This document shows positions 1-52,377 of a stretch of DNA of 64,000 nucleotides, piece after piece. The notes under the pieces are model-generated. The model was not told where the DNA came from and did no database searches. It saw only the letters and a list, made by a program, of their open reading frames with translations. The first letter of the stretch is position 1. The number at the start of each line of letters is the position of its first letter. The position numbers and the translations under genes were made by a program. The DNA lies in assembly GCA_036971475.1 (NCBI GenBank), contig JBAIZL010000001.1:147299544-147363543 (forward strand), read 5' to 3'. Source of the DNA: Prosapia bicincta. Lineage: Eukaryota; Arthropoda; Insecta; Hemiptera; Cercopidae.

Positions 1-175
1 AATTTGAGTTGTGGGTGAAATAGTTTTGTTTAGTGACGGTTTGAAGGATATTTAGGATTTCGGTGACCTGGGTTTCTGGTATGTTGTTCTGCATTAATTG
101 AGTCTTTAGGATTTTGAGGTTTTTGGATACGGGTATGTTGGTGTACATGTTTGATCGAAAACATTCTGTCTCAGT
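1..175 (-). pseudogene. Penelope-like reverse transcriptase fragment, runs off left edge
   Basis: The reverse strand reads NMYTNIPVSKNLKILKTQL and further to KQNYFTHN. This resembles the RT stretch just after motif A in Penelope-like elements (N-MYTNIP, then an NYF block before the GLPMG motif). The coding direction continues beyond base 1. It is too short to assign a family. Confidence 0.5.
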
Positions 176-574
176 AAGTTTTTACAAATTTACAAAATAA
201 AGTTCAGATAGTCATTACTAATGTAAAAGTGATTAAATAGGTTTCACTGAACGTAATGGACTACAAAATTCAAGAAAATAATATAATAAACAAACAAGTA
301 TAAATAAAATTAAAATATTTATTCAACTTATTAGAAAAAATAACCACAAGACAGACCAAAACTAATCCACAAGGAAACTGAGAATAGAACAGTTCTGTTA
401 TACCACCTGACAATGGAATTTTCAGACACCTACCTATTAAAGAACCTGCATTCTTTAGAAAATGAGAACACTGTTATAAATAACTATCGAAAGTCAACTC
501 GGAAATATACCTCGTAAGATTCTTGTTTAAGTACATTAAAGCGTTAGTGTTAAGTGACAATAAGACGGTGTTGT

Positions 575-1268
<694 letters not shown>

Positions 1269-1269
1269 A

Positions 1270-2322
1270 TAAATAAATATATATATATATATATATATAT
1301 ATTTAGTTGTATATATACCTCTTCCACAAAAAATTTTTAAATAAAATCTATTACATTTGTCTACACTTTGGCATTTATTACATGACAAAGCACCAGCACT
1401 GGTTTTTTCAATTTCTATTACATTAATGCATTCATATTGGATGTTATTTTTTATACCGAAATTTTCAAACATTAAAACCGTTGCAAAAGGAGTTGAGGAT
1501 ACAGTTCTATACATTGCATGATCTAAACATTAACATTTCATATTGTAATTAATTAGGGTTATAGATTTAACCCAAATCCTTAATCTTTGAAACGAATATC
1601 AACTAAAATACCATAATTTGACAGGCACTTAAAATTTTTAATTATTTAAAAAAAACTCGCTAATTAATTAAGTTATGTAATGCTTATAAAATAATCTAAA
1701 TAAATTTAAAAATCAAAGTGTAAATATGCATAACTTTTTTTTTTTTAATTATTCAATTTCTAAGTCGTTTTGAAGTGAAGATTTATTTAGTTGTTTAGAG
1801 GTGTGGATAACATTATTTGTGTGATGCAACATAGTTTTATTTATATCAACTATAATTGTTATTAATCTGTACTTGATAGATTCTACAGACATAAATTGCT
1901 GGGTCAATTAGATCAGTAGTGGTTGAACCCTAAAATTGAATCTAAATTTTATTTTCCATGCCAAATTAAATTCAGTAGTGTTTGTGTGAAGTAAGTAATC
2001 TACTGATTTTGATGTCACTGGGGGGAGAGGGAAGCCAGTGATTGTTTTAAGTGTTTCCAAATTATCAAACTAAAAGATAATTTGTTCACAATCATTTATA
2101 AGTCTCAAATTTCATCCCTACTCTCACCAAGCTGTTATTACTAATTACCATGTTAGTATTAATTATTATTATTCAACACAGTATATTCCAAGTGAATAGT
2201 ACGCACAAATCTCTATTTATTTTCCATATTTATAAAATACCCACTCATAACATAATAATTTACATAATAATATATATGAGATCTCTAAACGATTAATTTT
2301 CTTTTTCATAATCATTTCCCTA
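1270..2322. other. AT-rich intergenic stretch, nothing recognised
   Basis: It contains a short (TA)n at about 1276-1302. A reverse-strand open frame (1254-1514) has no recognisable domain and ends in repeat sequence. No gene or element could be supported. Confidence 0.6.
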
Positions 2323-2324
2323 TA

Positions 2325-3691
2325 CAGTAGAACTTGGATAATTCGTAGCTGAAGGGACCAATGAAAACATTCGAATTAATCAAAAATCGAATTATGAAAA
2401 TTGGAAAATACAAAACAGTTAAGCTCTTTTTTTGTCTACGACAACTGAATTCAGATATCGTGTCACTGGTCTATGTTAAATACTAGAATTTGAATAAGTA
2501 ATAAACTTAGGCATAATGGAATTATAAAACTTATAATTATTAGCAGTTAACCTATTGTGGATCTAATTAATTGCGCACCGCAGACACTAGCGGGTATGAA
2601 TTAATTTCTTGTGTCATTGTATTTCATTTCAAAAATAATTTCACTCATAATGTACTAAATATTATATATTTTTTATCCGGGTGCAATTTTTTTACCTTCG
2701 TTTATTATTTGTTAATTGATTATTAAGTGTAATCATAATTAGTAAAAACAAATTAAAAGTTACTTACGGTTTGAAGTTGGTTTTAGAATCTAGGCTCCCA
2801 CTAATAATATACTAATTATAAAAATATTTACATTACTGACCATCACCGTGTAAAATGTTTAGGCCTAATAAGCTTCTCGCTACGGCTGACATAAAACCAC
2901 AAAAGGGATCTACTGTATTACGTTTAGACATCTAATAAGTGGGCCATAAATATCTTTCTTTATTTATGCTGTAAGTATCGAGAGTTGTTAAGTATTCCTT
3001 AGAAGGCACAGACGTCTAGTCTTGACTGTCACATATCAGAAATAAACTCTATTGAAGCAAACAAATCAATCAAACAATGACGGCATTCAAAACTAGCTCG
3101 GATAGTCTTTTTAACTGCTACAAATAAATTGTCGTAACTAGTAGAACCTTTTCCGCCTAACGAATAACAGTGACTTTTTCGCTAAATGTTAATGTCTGGT
3201 ATGGAACACAATGTTTATTCGGACATGCCGACCACTCAACACAACCACTTCCAAAGCACACTGGTGTAGTAACAAACCGGAGACACCGCTCAAGTATAGC
3301 GTAGATCAATAGCTGTTGATCACTTACTTGATATCTCTTACTCAGAATTTTCGTCACTGCTTACGCACCAAAGACTGTGGCCTCAAACCAATAACAACAA
3401 AGCGATGACTGAGCAGAACGTCAATCTATAACTGATTCTGCCGATAACGCTTACACACCAAATCCCATGATCTCAATCTGAATGCAGAGAAATCTTGGAA
3501 GATAATTACTAGTGGCAATGGAATTCGAGCCTACATCCAAACTAATAACTATGAATTAAAGAAGTTGAACCTCAGATTATCCATAATTTTTCTAGATTGA
3601 TAGCATATAAAGTTCAAAGGGACCAACCCAAAACTTCCAATTATCGGCAATTACGAATTGCAACAACGTTGGAATAATCCAAGTTCTACAG
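2325..3691. mobile_element. Pogo/Tigger-like element with TIRs and TA duplication
   Basis: The left end CAGTAGAACTTGGATAATTC and right end (reverse complement CTGTAGAACTTGGATTATTC) are inverted repeats, each flanked by TA. End sequence and TA target fit the pogo/Tigger branch of Tc1/mariner. No intact transposase is visible; a reverse-strand frame at 3157-3357 is only a weak candidate. Length 1,367 bp. Confidence 0.72.
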
Positions 3692-4713
3692 TATATTATA
3701 ATTTATTAGTCTTCATAGAAAACAATTCTAATAAAAATAAATAATATCAAATATTCAAAATAATATTGGTTTTATTGGTGCACTTTTTATAGAAAAATGA
3801 ATTCTGATAAACTATTGTCTTGGAAGTCTATTTTCCTTACAGGTTACATTCTATATGACAAAGTTTATAATGTCAAATTAGTAAGTTTATAAGCATAGTA
3901 TTTCTTTCTTTTATAAACATTTTGTTCCACATAAACTGTAAACAATTAACAACTTTAAGTTGTAATACTTTCTTTCTAGTTAAAATAGTACAACATATAG
4001 GGTATAAATATCTAAAACAACATGTTTAAACAAAGTGAAACAAATTATAGCTCGGGATTATTTTTTTTATATAAAAATTATTATTTCAAACGAAACATTT
4101 TTGCCATCCAATATTATGTATTTTGTATTTTTTTACTATATCTATTTATAGTGTTTCACTAGAATTCCAACATTAGCTAATATTCTAATAGTTGGCCAAA
4201 ATTATTTGTCGTTTAGGCAATATAATCCTAATTTTACCCAAAATACTCAATTGAAATAAAAAATTCATCAAATCAATAATTTATTATTTGTATCATACTT
4301 TACAATCCAAAAATATTGAAAAAAAAGTTATTGAATATGAAAAGTGTTTTTTCATAGTGCTAATATCATACTTGTTGAGCTATTTTACAGATTATATTTA
4401 ATTTAGAGATTTCATAACCTTATATGGGACAATGTAAATGGAAAATATCTCATAAGATTTAATGATCCTAGAATTAGCAGTAAAATCAAATTTATCAATA
4501 TATTATAACATCCTTAAGAACAATTTTATAACTTTAATTTAAAAAAACTTCTATTTAACTAAAGTTTTAATAAAAGAAAAAAATAATTGAACATATCGTA
4601 CTTATAGAAATGTTAAAAGTAATCATATAACAGACTTTAAAACAATAATTACTTAATTTTATTTAAAAAAAATCACTTTCATGGAAAAAATCAAAACTCT
4701 TTAATATACCTAA
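3692..4713. other. AT-rich stretch, nothing recognised
   Basis: Very AT-rich sequence without ORFs, repeats or element ends that I could identify. Confidence 0.6.
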
Positions 4714-5872
4714 CACATTCAGCACGGCAGTGATATTGGAGATCTCATCAAACTACCGACGGTTTCTTTCATTATTTTCCACATTTAACAGCATTTTTTT
4801 ATCCCAAAATCTATACTTAAATGCTTGGTTATAAAAGGGGAAAATAGTAAAAAAAATTCAAACACTCTATTTAATTGTAAAAATCGAGAGCGTGCCGGTG
4901 TGTTTGCCATACTTGGCACTGGAATGATAGAAATGCTTTGCGGGTTGCAATGCTTGTCATTGCATCTAATTATCATACCCGTTGTTTTCATCTCAATAAT
5001 TTTATTTCTACCATATACAGGTTTATTGGGGGACATCAAAACAGTGTATTAGACACTAAAATATCAACTAATACAAATGATAAAATACTGTATGACAAAT
5101 AATAAAACTCAATAAAAAAGACAGAGAAAAAAAAGATAATTTATGTAAAAAGATAAAAATGTACCTACTACTAAAATATACTATATACTAAAATAACCAC
5201 TTAAGGTTTAACTCGGAATGTTTGTGTCATGTGTTTCACAAAGCGATAGAGATCGATAATGTAAACTCAGACATAGATAATGCATATGTCACATCCTAGA
5301 CTATTTATAGTCGAGATTAGCTCACATTTGTTTACATCTTATGATACATTAGGTTTTCGGGGGTCAAGCATTTTATCAATGACTTTTATTTACAGTAGTC
5401 TGTTCCCACCTCAAGTTGGCTCATTCACACTAATAGGACAGCTATGGTTTATTCTTGTTGGTTCAGAAAGCCTAGTTTATTTTTATGATTGTTGTTTTAC
5501 CAGATATTTTGCCGCATTAAGTGGTTAAAACTAAAAAAAAAGTTTAAAATATGAAAATTAAACCAATTTAAATGTGTTCATGAAACTCCCTAAAGCATTG
5601 TTTCAGTTGAAGCATCAAAAAGTTAATTAGGGATGGTAGGATTTAAAAACGACTCGGCCACAATGTTCTACAAACTCTTCTGAAGCACTGACGTAAAAAT
5701 CAAACTTTTATACAAACACTTGTCGGCACTAGAGAAGTTTTAATTAGACAGGGAGTGAGCATGCCAGTGCGCTCGCCATCTCTCAGAAGGAAAGCGAGGA
5801 GCGCACCGGCACGCTCTCAGTGCCTCGCAAGGGAACCCAGAGCGTGCCGGTACGCTAGCCGTGTTGAACGTG
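4714..5872. mobile_element. PiggyBac-like non-autonomous element (probable)
   Basis: The left end CACATTCAGCACGGCAG and the right end (reverse complement CACGTTCAACACGGCTAG) are imperfect inverted repeats. The right one is preceded by TTAA and the left by CTAA. The right subterminal region has three palindromic GAGCGTGCCGGTRCGC-type boxes, and one more lies near 4885. A second copy of the right end is at 30175-30500. No transposase is recognisable. TTAA ends suggest piggyBac; the superfamily is inferred. Confidence 0.5.
5156..5268 (+). repeat. Dispersed repeat, copy 1 (see 7825-7944)
   Basis: About 110 bp, starting ACCTACTACTAAAATATACT and ending GATCGATAATGTAA. It matches 7825-7944 in direct orientation with scattered mismatches. 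Confidence 0.75.
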
Positions 5873-6612
5873 TTAAAACTCTCTAGACACCACCTAAGAA
5901 ATACTTCATGCAAAAATTCTTTGAGGTACATTTTGTGAACCCAGTCATGCATACTGTCACATTTTGACTAAACCTAACCTTAATTAAATCTATATACACC
6001 AAAATTATGTACACAAATATTTCTATTTTTAACATAAAAACATTAATTCTCTGTAACAGTAAATCTGAGGTATTAAAACTATATATTTTTTTCAACATAA
6101 TGATAGTAACTCTATTTTTTACATTAGAACCAGTACAACCTAGACTGGCACAGTCATTAATAAATGTTTTTAATTACAGTTTTAGACTTTAAGGAACTCA
6201 GTCACACTTCAATTATTCAATTGATAAATGGAAGTTTTAAAAAATTATAGATACTTTCTTTTTTAAGGTAATCACAATTTGGAGAATAATTTACTAATGT
6301 TTACTAGTAAAGAAATTTACCAGTAAACGATATATTGTATTTAATTTTAATTATTAGAGGTAACATACGTATAGTAAAAAGAACAATGAACTACGAAGAA
6401 CTTCCACCATCAATCATACATAGAATAAATTAAATATGACACATTAAAACAATGCGAGTCCAGGAGTAAATATTTTCAGAATGACCTTGAATAAATCTGT
6501 AATAGGCACTGAACCAAATGGAGTACAACACACTTGCATCAATTGAGAAACAAATTACGAGAATATAGAAGATTGAGTAGTCATAAATTTTTGTTATTTA
6601 TTTTACTCGCAA

Positions 6613-6667
<55 letters not shown>

Positions 6668-7824
6668 AATTGTCATTTTCTAAAGTACTATCCTCACAAA
6701 CACATCCTTCAGGGAGTATTAGTATGATATTTCTCATTTTGTATTCTTATAAAAATATCAAGTTGAAAATATAAAAATTTTATAAAAAATTCAAAAACAT
6801 TTAATAATGACTACCAGGATTAACAAATCCCTTATGTAGACAATTTACTTAAGTTAAAACTAACATGAGTATTTGCACCAGGCAGTTTTTCTAATTTGTA
6901 CGATTTGTGTGTTCAAAGCTGCCTTCATAATACTATAACCATCCTATATTGATGTAGCACTACATACACTATGATGTCAAAACTAAAACCCTGTTTTACT
7001 TCATACCAATCTCAGCTCACATTTGTCTCAACACTTTACACTTATTTTGGCACATATGTTTATCATCATTCACCTGAAAGTGTAGACAAGTTGTTTTTGG
7101 CACATGACTTTGAACTTTCTTTCATTTATTACCTGAAACAAAACAAAAACTGGAAAATTACATTATATTATTTCCACTTTTAAAAATTAAACCCAATTCA
7201 AGTGAAACAAGGTAGGGAGTACTCTAGTTTCAAGGCCATTGTTGCTGGGTGCCTTGAGGTAGAGCTTGGCCCGGTTCTGTACCTTCTCTATCCAAGAGAT
7301 ATACTGGTAAATGGAAGACCATTACTGTAATTTTTATAGACACCTGCTATCTTGTCCATTACATAAAATGAGACAGAAACAACTCCTAAATTACTGTATA
7401 CCCTAGACAGCATCAGATAGTCGGGTACTGTACCAGACACTGGATTACTGAAAGCAACTCACCTCATGCTATATTTACCAATAAGGCAGAGAGCCAAACT
7501 GATCTCTGCCATTTTATAAAAAAAGTGAGCCAGAGATTATCATCTATTGTAATGTAGATAACAACAGAGTTACAATTCTAACTCATACCAATTTGCTATA
7601 GTACAATAAGTTAATTGTTTTATCAACCATAACAAAGTCATTTATTCTATGTGTTATTTTAGACACAACTAATTTTTAATAAATGTAGTCTCCATTTAAA
7701 ATTTTTTTTTTAGTTTTAGTTAATTTTATAAAAAAGCAAATTTATGATGATGATAGATTTTTAATATTGCAGGAGAAATTTGCTAATTTAGAATGATAAT
7801 GGAGAAAGAGCCAAACCTTACACA
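5873..7824. other. AT-rich flank 3' of the receptor, with (CA)n(TA)n at 6614-6666
   Basis: A compound microsatellite of about 32 bp CA plus about 20 bp TA is present. The rest shows no gene or element that I can support. Short open frames here have no domains. Confidence 0.6.
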
Positions 7825-7944
7825 AAAATCTACCTACTACTAAAATGTACTACATACTAAAATAACCACTCAACTTTTAACTCCGAATGTTTGTTTCTGT
7901 TTATGCCATGTGTTTCACAAAAACCAATAGTGATTGATAATGTA
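7825..7944 (+). repeat. Dispersed repeat, copy 2
   Basis: Direct-orientation partner of 5156-5268, with a small insertion (GTTTCTGTTTATGCC region). Confidence 0.75.
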
Positions 7945-8590
7945 ACATAGAAGTTTTAAAACTATATTGATAAACATTAGTATATATTTTAATAATACTA
8001 GGTGACTCTAAACACAATATTTCTAATGGCGTTAACCAAGGATTGTTACTTACAAAACTGTAATTAAATAAACAATTATAAGCAACATAAATAGATTTAG
8101 GCAAAAATGTTCAGAAACATCTTGTAAAGAAATATTAAAATACCTAATCAGAATTTGTGATTTAATAAAGGCTATATTGAATATACACTTTGGTGATAAG
8201 GCTTATGTTATAATTACATTAGCATAGGCTGTACTAGCTGGTGTCCTCACAAGGGAACCTTCACAAGAAGTCTACTACGTTACTGTTTCATCCCTTCAAG
8301 GAACTACCAAGAGGTAGTGTGTTTAAAAATAACTCTGTATAAGGAGGGAAACAGTGTAATTTTTTCTTTCTTTCCAATATATTCTACTTTGTAATACCTT
8401 ATTTAAATAATAGAGTGTAGAATAATTATAATAGTGTACAGCCACTCTATAAATGCCTGGATATTTCTAGATTTGTAAGTTGTTAAAAATTAATATTAAA
8501 AAAATACCATAATAAAATACTTCATAAAATTTTAATTAGCAGTTCAACATAATTTTTATAAAAATACAAACCTAGGTCAAAATTACTGGT

Positions 8591-47537
<38,947 letters not shown>

Positions 47538-47672
47538 TATTCACTTTTTGTCAGTAAAATATTCTTCTTGAAACAACATTTATATAAAATTGATAAAAGT
47601 GTACAGTAGACTTTGTTTATGCGAAGATAAGCAATACAGAGGTATCTTTGAGGTAGACACTGTCTTCATCTT
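47538..47672 (-). other. put: Putative 5' UTR exon segment of the receptor, with possible 3' splice site and uORF
   Basis: Upstream of the start codon, a pyrimidine-rich tract followed by TTTATAG gives a plausible acceptor, with the exon starting at 47672. If used, this exon carries a short upstream ORF from an ATG at 47669 that reads about 29 codons to a TAA before the main ATG. The first (non-coding) exon and promoter were not found. This is inference from splice-site appearance only. Confidence 0.35.
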
Positions 47673-48261
47673 CTATAAATAAAACAAATTATATTTAGCA
47701 ACATCAATTACAACATGTTAAAACAATAATTTTTAACTTCTACAGATAAACATAAAGCAAACATTTCATATACTTAATTTTCCATGTTACAAAAAATAAC
47801 TGTTATAGGCTACCCATCACGTTGAAAAACCATATTCAATATATTTAATCTGTAACACTCATTCGACATACAACCTCATTTCTGTATTACCTTCTTACTG
47901 TAATCAACATTATAGAAAGTTTAGTATGGTAAATTATAATTAAAGTGGTATAGACTATTGCTAAAACAATTCATAATAAATAATAATGTTACATGATTGA
48001 AACTATTGTGAAATATATGTAGCAGGATCAAATTTAATGCTAGATAAACTAGGATCCAACATAGAGCGCAAGTTGATGAGGCCTGCACATGCGCATAATG
48101 AAAAATTAATTAATTGCTCCTTTTCTCGTAAATATTTGTGTTTAATATAAAACTCAGTGAAGAAAATCACAAATCTAAAACAATACTATAATCTATTTAA
48201 TAAAATATGGGTTGAAAGAAGGGTTTAAGCAGAAAAAAACATTATATTATTACAATTTATA

Positions 48262-48467
48262 TTCCCATTTTAATTATAATTTTTCTTTAACCAAGCACTT
48301 GAGACACCTTGTCTCAGGCAAATACAGATCCGTTCTCATCTGGACAAACATTAATATTAGTTATTTTCCCATTTTAATTATAATTTTTCTTTTACCAAGC
48401 ACTTGAGACACCTTGTATCAGGCAAATACAGATCCGTTCTCATCTGGACAAATATTAGTTTTAGTTT
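48262..48467 (+). repeat. Tandem duplication, 104-bp period
   Basis: Two copies starting TTCCCATTTTAATTATAATT, sharing AAGCACTTGAGACACCTTGT and CAGATCCGTTCTCATCTGG. About five mismatches. Lies about 0.7 kb 5' of receptor exon 1. Confidence 0.93.
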
Positions 48468-48929
48468 AACTGGAATTATCCAGCCTCTTGTACAAGACCG
48501 TTGTATATCCTAATATTGAAACCATTTTCAAAAAAAAAAAAAAAAAAAAAACTAGAATCATCCAATTAATAACTGCTTCGAGTAGACTTTCAGCAAAAAC
48601 AATTCTCATTAGAGGAAAAATACTAAACTAGCTTATAAGTAATTCTAAAGTAAAGCTAAGACCTTAAAGTAACCAATTTCAACACTTATAATTCTCAATA
48701 TCATCAATAAAATTGTATGTGCTATTAAGTAATTATTTTTGTAAGTTTTTAACAGTTTTATTTCTATTTTTGGAGATATTTTCAGTTTCTTACTTCAATA
48801 TTTTTTGTTTAAACATCTAACACATTTATGCTTTACAAAACAAAACTGCTACCAACATACACTCATAGACAACATTCTCAAGAAAATTAAACATAAACAC
48901 TTCAAGACAGCACATACAACCTTTTCAAA

Positions 48930-49340
48930 AACAAACTGACAAATACAAACTATTAGGTATTTACAAATTTTCATGTAACGATATTCCCAGCTATTACATC
49001 GGCCAAATCGGTAGGTCATACTATACAAACTTCGAAGAACACATTACCCAAAAAAAAAAACAAACCCAAAATCCAGCTATGCGAAACAGCTAAAAACACA
49101 CACAACACACACATACACGGACATACATACTAATTTAAATGTTCTCTACACATTAAAACAAAGTAAAAAAAACTAACAACCTTAGAAAAATACAAGATAT
49201 ATAAACACTACGCAGCAGATAAAGAAAACATATTAAATGATAACACACATTTTGAAGCCAACAGCCTATTCCATTACATGACACACAACCAAAATAAACC
49301 CACCCCACCCTACAGTCCATCCCGTTACAGGCTTTGTACC
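48930..49340 (+). pseudogene. GIY-YIG endonuclease remnant of a third Penelope-like family
   Basis: Reads LGIYKFSCNDIPSYYIGQIG then RSYYTNFEEHI (GIY-YIG core), and after a frameshift LEKYKIYKHYAADKENILND and THFEANSLF, the C-terminal L-E---IYKH block of such endonucleases. No RT seen. Differs from families A and B. Confidence 0.65.
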
Positions 49341-50698
49341 TAACCGATGCCGCCAGTAGAGGGTTAGTTTCGTAAAAGGAACGAATGTTTTGAAATGCAT
49401 CAGCAAGTAAGCCATTAGTAGTATTTTTTAAGTATAGTTTAATCAGTGAATTCAAGATTATTAATCTATTTTCTATGTATTATATATTTTATAATTCAAT
49501 TGCCATGCATTAGTCTCACAAAAATTGATAATTTTTTTTATTGAAATTGAAATGCTACTACTTTTTTGACCTAGCATTCAGTTACTTAAATTAAAACCTA
49601 AGAATTTATTACTCATAGGCTATATTTGTAACTAATAATCAATATGTTAACGGCCGAATTAGATGTTTTCATTCAATTGATATGCTTGCATCAACTCAAG
49701 CAACAGTCATTTGCAAATTAATGTTTCGCAACAGTTGTTTTAAACTGATTTGTGTGCATCTGTTGAGTAAAATCACCAACTTTGGCCATCCCTAGTCTAT
49801 AGGTAATTTTTGTCCTTTTGAATTATTTTGCAGCTTGTTATTGCAAAATATAAGGATGTATGTGCGAGTTTTATAATTCTACAAATCTTGTGTGCACTGT
49901 AAAACGTGTTGTAAAAGGTGCTTTGTTAAAAGTGATTTTTTTTTTTAAACATAATTTGAGGGGAATCATTAATAAGTTTAATTCCTTTTCATGGCATTTT
50001 CTAGTTTTAAGCTCAAAAAGTAAAGGTAAAACATGGATTTTTTAATGTTTTAGGTGGGTCAAAGAGAAGGGGTAAAATATGTTTTTTGCCAAAACTGGAT
50101 ACGTGGCTAAAAGTAATAAATACGCAATATTTAACATATTTATAATTTACAAAATTTTCACTTACTATACAGCCCTATGTAATTAGTGATAAAATTTAAA
50201 CTAAAATCATGTTGTCATATGTATACTGGTCAAATTTCTTTTATATTACTATACATGTTTATTACGATATACGAGCAAGATATCTGATTAGGAGAGTTTT
50301 GTTATAAAAAAAATTATAATTTTAGTAGCAAAACAGTGAAACTGCAAAATGATTTAAAATACAAATACTTGTGCATAGAGTTTGTGTCAGAATATTGAAT
50401 AAATCAATACACTTTACGCTATATTGATTTTTCAAATGAAACACATTTCAGTTTAAAGAAAATGGGTTGTTTTGCTGAGATTCTGAAAAATAAAAATTGG
50501 GTTGGAAGCTAATTGTGAGAATTTGGGACCATCTGAGATTTAAAATAGAATTTTGTTCAAAACCACGTACTAGGATGATATGCAAAAGATTTTTTTTTAT
50601 TTGACACATGAAAATTATTTTTCATCAATTTAAAGTTGGGTAAGAAATTCAGTGCATAGTAGTAAGTTGTGGATTGTCCGCAGAGTTATACAAATGTT

Positions 50699-51081
50699 GG
50701 TAATTATTAAGATCAGCGACTACCGCTCCGATCGGTGAACATTTTATATCCCTGAACAATTTGACCTTGCTGAACACGAATCTGAAGTTATTTTTTTACT
50801 GCAAACATATATTTAAAAAAAACCTAACCTGACCTGACTTTGGTGCTTACTAACACTCCGATCAGCATATTTTTTTCCCTGATAGATTTGACCTTGATGA
50901 ACATGAATCTGAAGTTATTTTTAATGGCACACACATATTAACCTAAGAAAACCAGGTCAGGTCAGGTTAGGTTAGGCTATTAATTTTTTAAATGTGTTTG
51001 CAGTAATAAAAACTTCATATTAGTGTTCAGCAAGGTTAAGTAGAGCTATCGGAGCAGTAGTCACTGATCTTAATAATTACC
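50699..51081. mobile_element. Fold-back MITE with TTAGG/TCAGG-like core, nested in another repeat
   Basis: The ends GGTAATTATTAAGATCAG are inverted. The interior has two tandem-like halves (TTGACCTTGCTGAACACGAA and TTGACCTTGATGAACATGAA) and the pentamer run CAGGTCAGGTCAGGTTAGG. Flanking sequence on both sides (50620-50698 and 51082-51180) corresponds to one continuous stretch of the repeat at 51930-52100, showing insertion into an older copy. Confidence 0.75.
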
Positions 51082-51806
51082 CAAACGTTTTGTGACATCA
51101 CGCTAACTCTTTATATGCCTTACATGTGTAGATCTCTGAGAAACGTTTTTCATTCATTCTTACGGTTTTGGCATAAATCTTATGAATTAGTAACTCGCAA
51201 AATGACTATACTTGCTGTTTACGCCCAAAATGTTACTAATTTAACAGAGGAAAAACATCAACGTTAACAAAGCATTATGAAGCAAAACATAACTTATAGA
51301 ATTATTGAAATCGCACAAACCTAATTTTTTGCGACAGTAAGCCGAAAATCTACTCACAAGGACGAAACAAACATTTACAGACACTATTTCACACAGAAAA
51401 AATTGCATTTAAAATTTACACACAGCTCGTTCTATATACACATCCCATGTTTTCATGTGTTGGGACACCTAAAATTAGTATGTTTATACTCCTAATGAAA
51501 TAAAGAAAAATATTGTCTATCTTCTATCATTGCAGTAAATGAAATATATTTATTTAGGTGTTTGACTTTTCTTTTCTTATTGCAAAAATAATGAATTCAG
51601 GCGCAGCAACATGCACCAAGCAGCGCTAGTATTGTATAAAATTATAACCAACTGTACATAGTGCAGTGCGCTGTAGCTACTCTGCGCCTTGTTCACGCTA
51701 TAGGCCAATATGCCATTACTGACTAACATTTAAAATGTGAAAAAAGTGTGTATTTTCTGCAGAAAAAAGTTGATATTCACGTTTTACATATTGAAACAAG
51801 GGTTGA

Positions 51807-52377
51807 AATGCAGTACTCCGGCACTATACGATATTTTGGGAAATTGTTCAAAACCATCAAATTGGACGATATCCACAAGAATTTTTTTAAAATTGAAGCA
51901 GGAAAGTTACTTTTTTTCAATTTAAAGTAGGGTACTAAATTCAGCGCGGATGTAGAAGTTGTGAATAGGCGCGGAGTGATACTTACGTCACAGTGCTGCG
52001 CATAAGGTTGTACGCATTGTCCGCGCACGCAACCTTACGTGTGTAGATATTTGAGAAACAACTTCTACAGTTAGGATAGATTGGTTTTAAAATTTATACA
52101 ATACTGTATACCTATAATAAAATATACCTAAAAAGTGTCGTCAGGTTAGATTTGGTTTTAATTTTATACATTGAAATACAGTTGTATCAAGAAGCATTTG
52201 TATCACTCCGCGCCTATTCACAACTTCTACATCCGCGCTGAATTTTTTTCGCTACTTTAAATTGAAAAAAAAGTAACTTTCCGAGGTCAATTTAAAAAAA
52301 ATTCTTGTAGATATCGTCCTATTTAATGATGTTAAACCATTTCCCAAAATATCGTATAGCGCCGGGCTTCTGCATTT
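51807..52377. mobile_element. Fold-back repeat with about 175-bp arms
   Basis: Arms 51807-51981 and 52201-52377 are inverted repeats (AAATGCAG...CGGAGTGATAC and complement) with modest divergence, around a 219-bp spacer. The arm sequence GTAGAAGTTGTGAATAGGCG is shared with the interrupted copy near 50640-50690. No coding. Confidence 0.82.

Noticed and set aside
3157..3357. 66-codon minus frame within the pogo-like element as a transposase
   Set aside because: Only LTFSEKVTVIR vaguely recalls the start of pogo-type helix-turn-helix regions; not sufficient to call.
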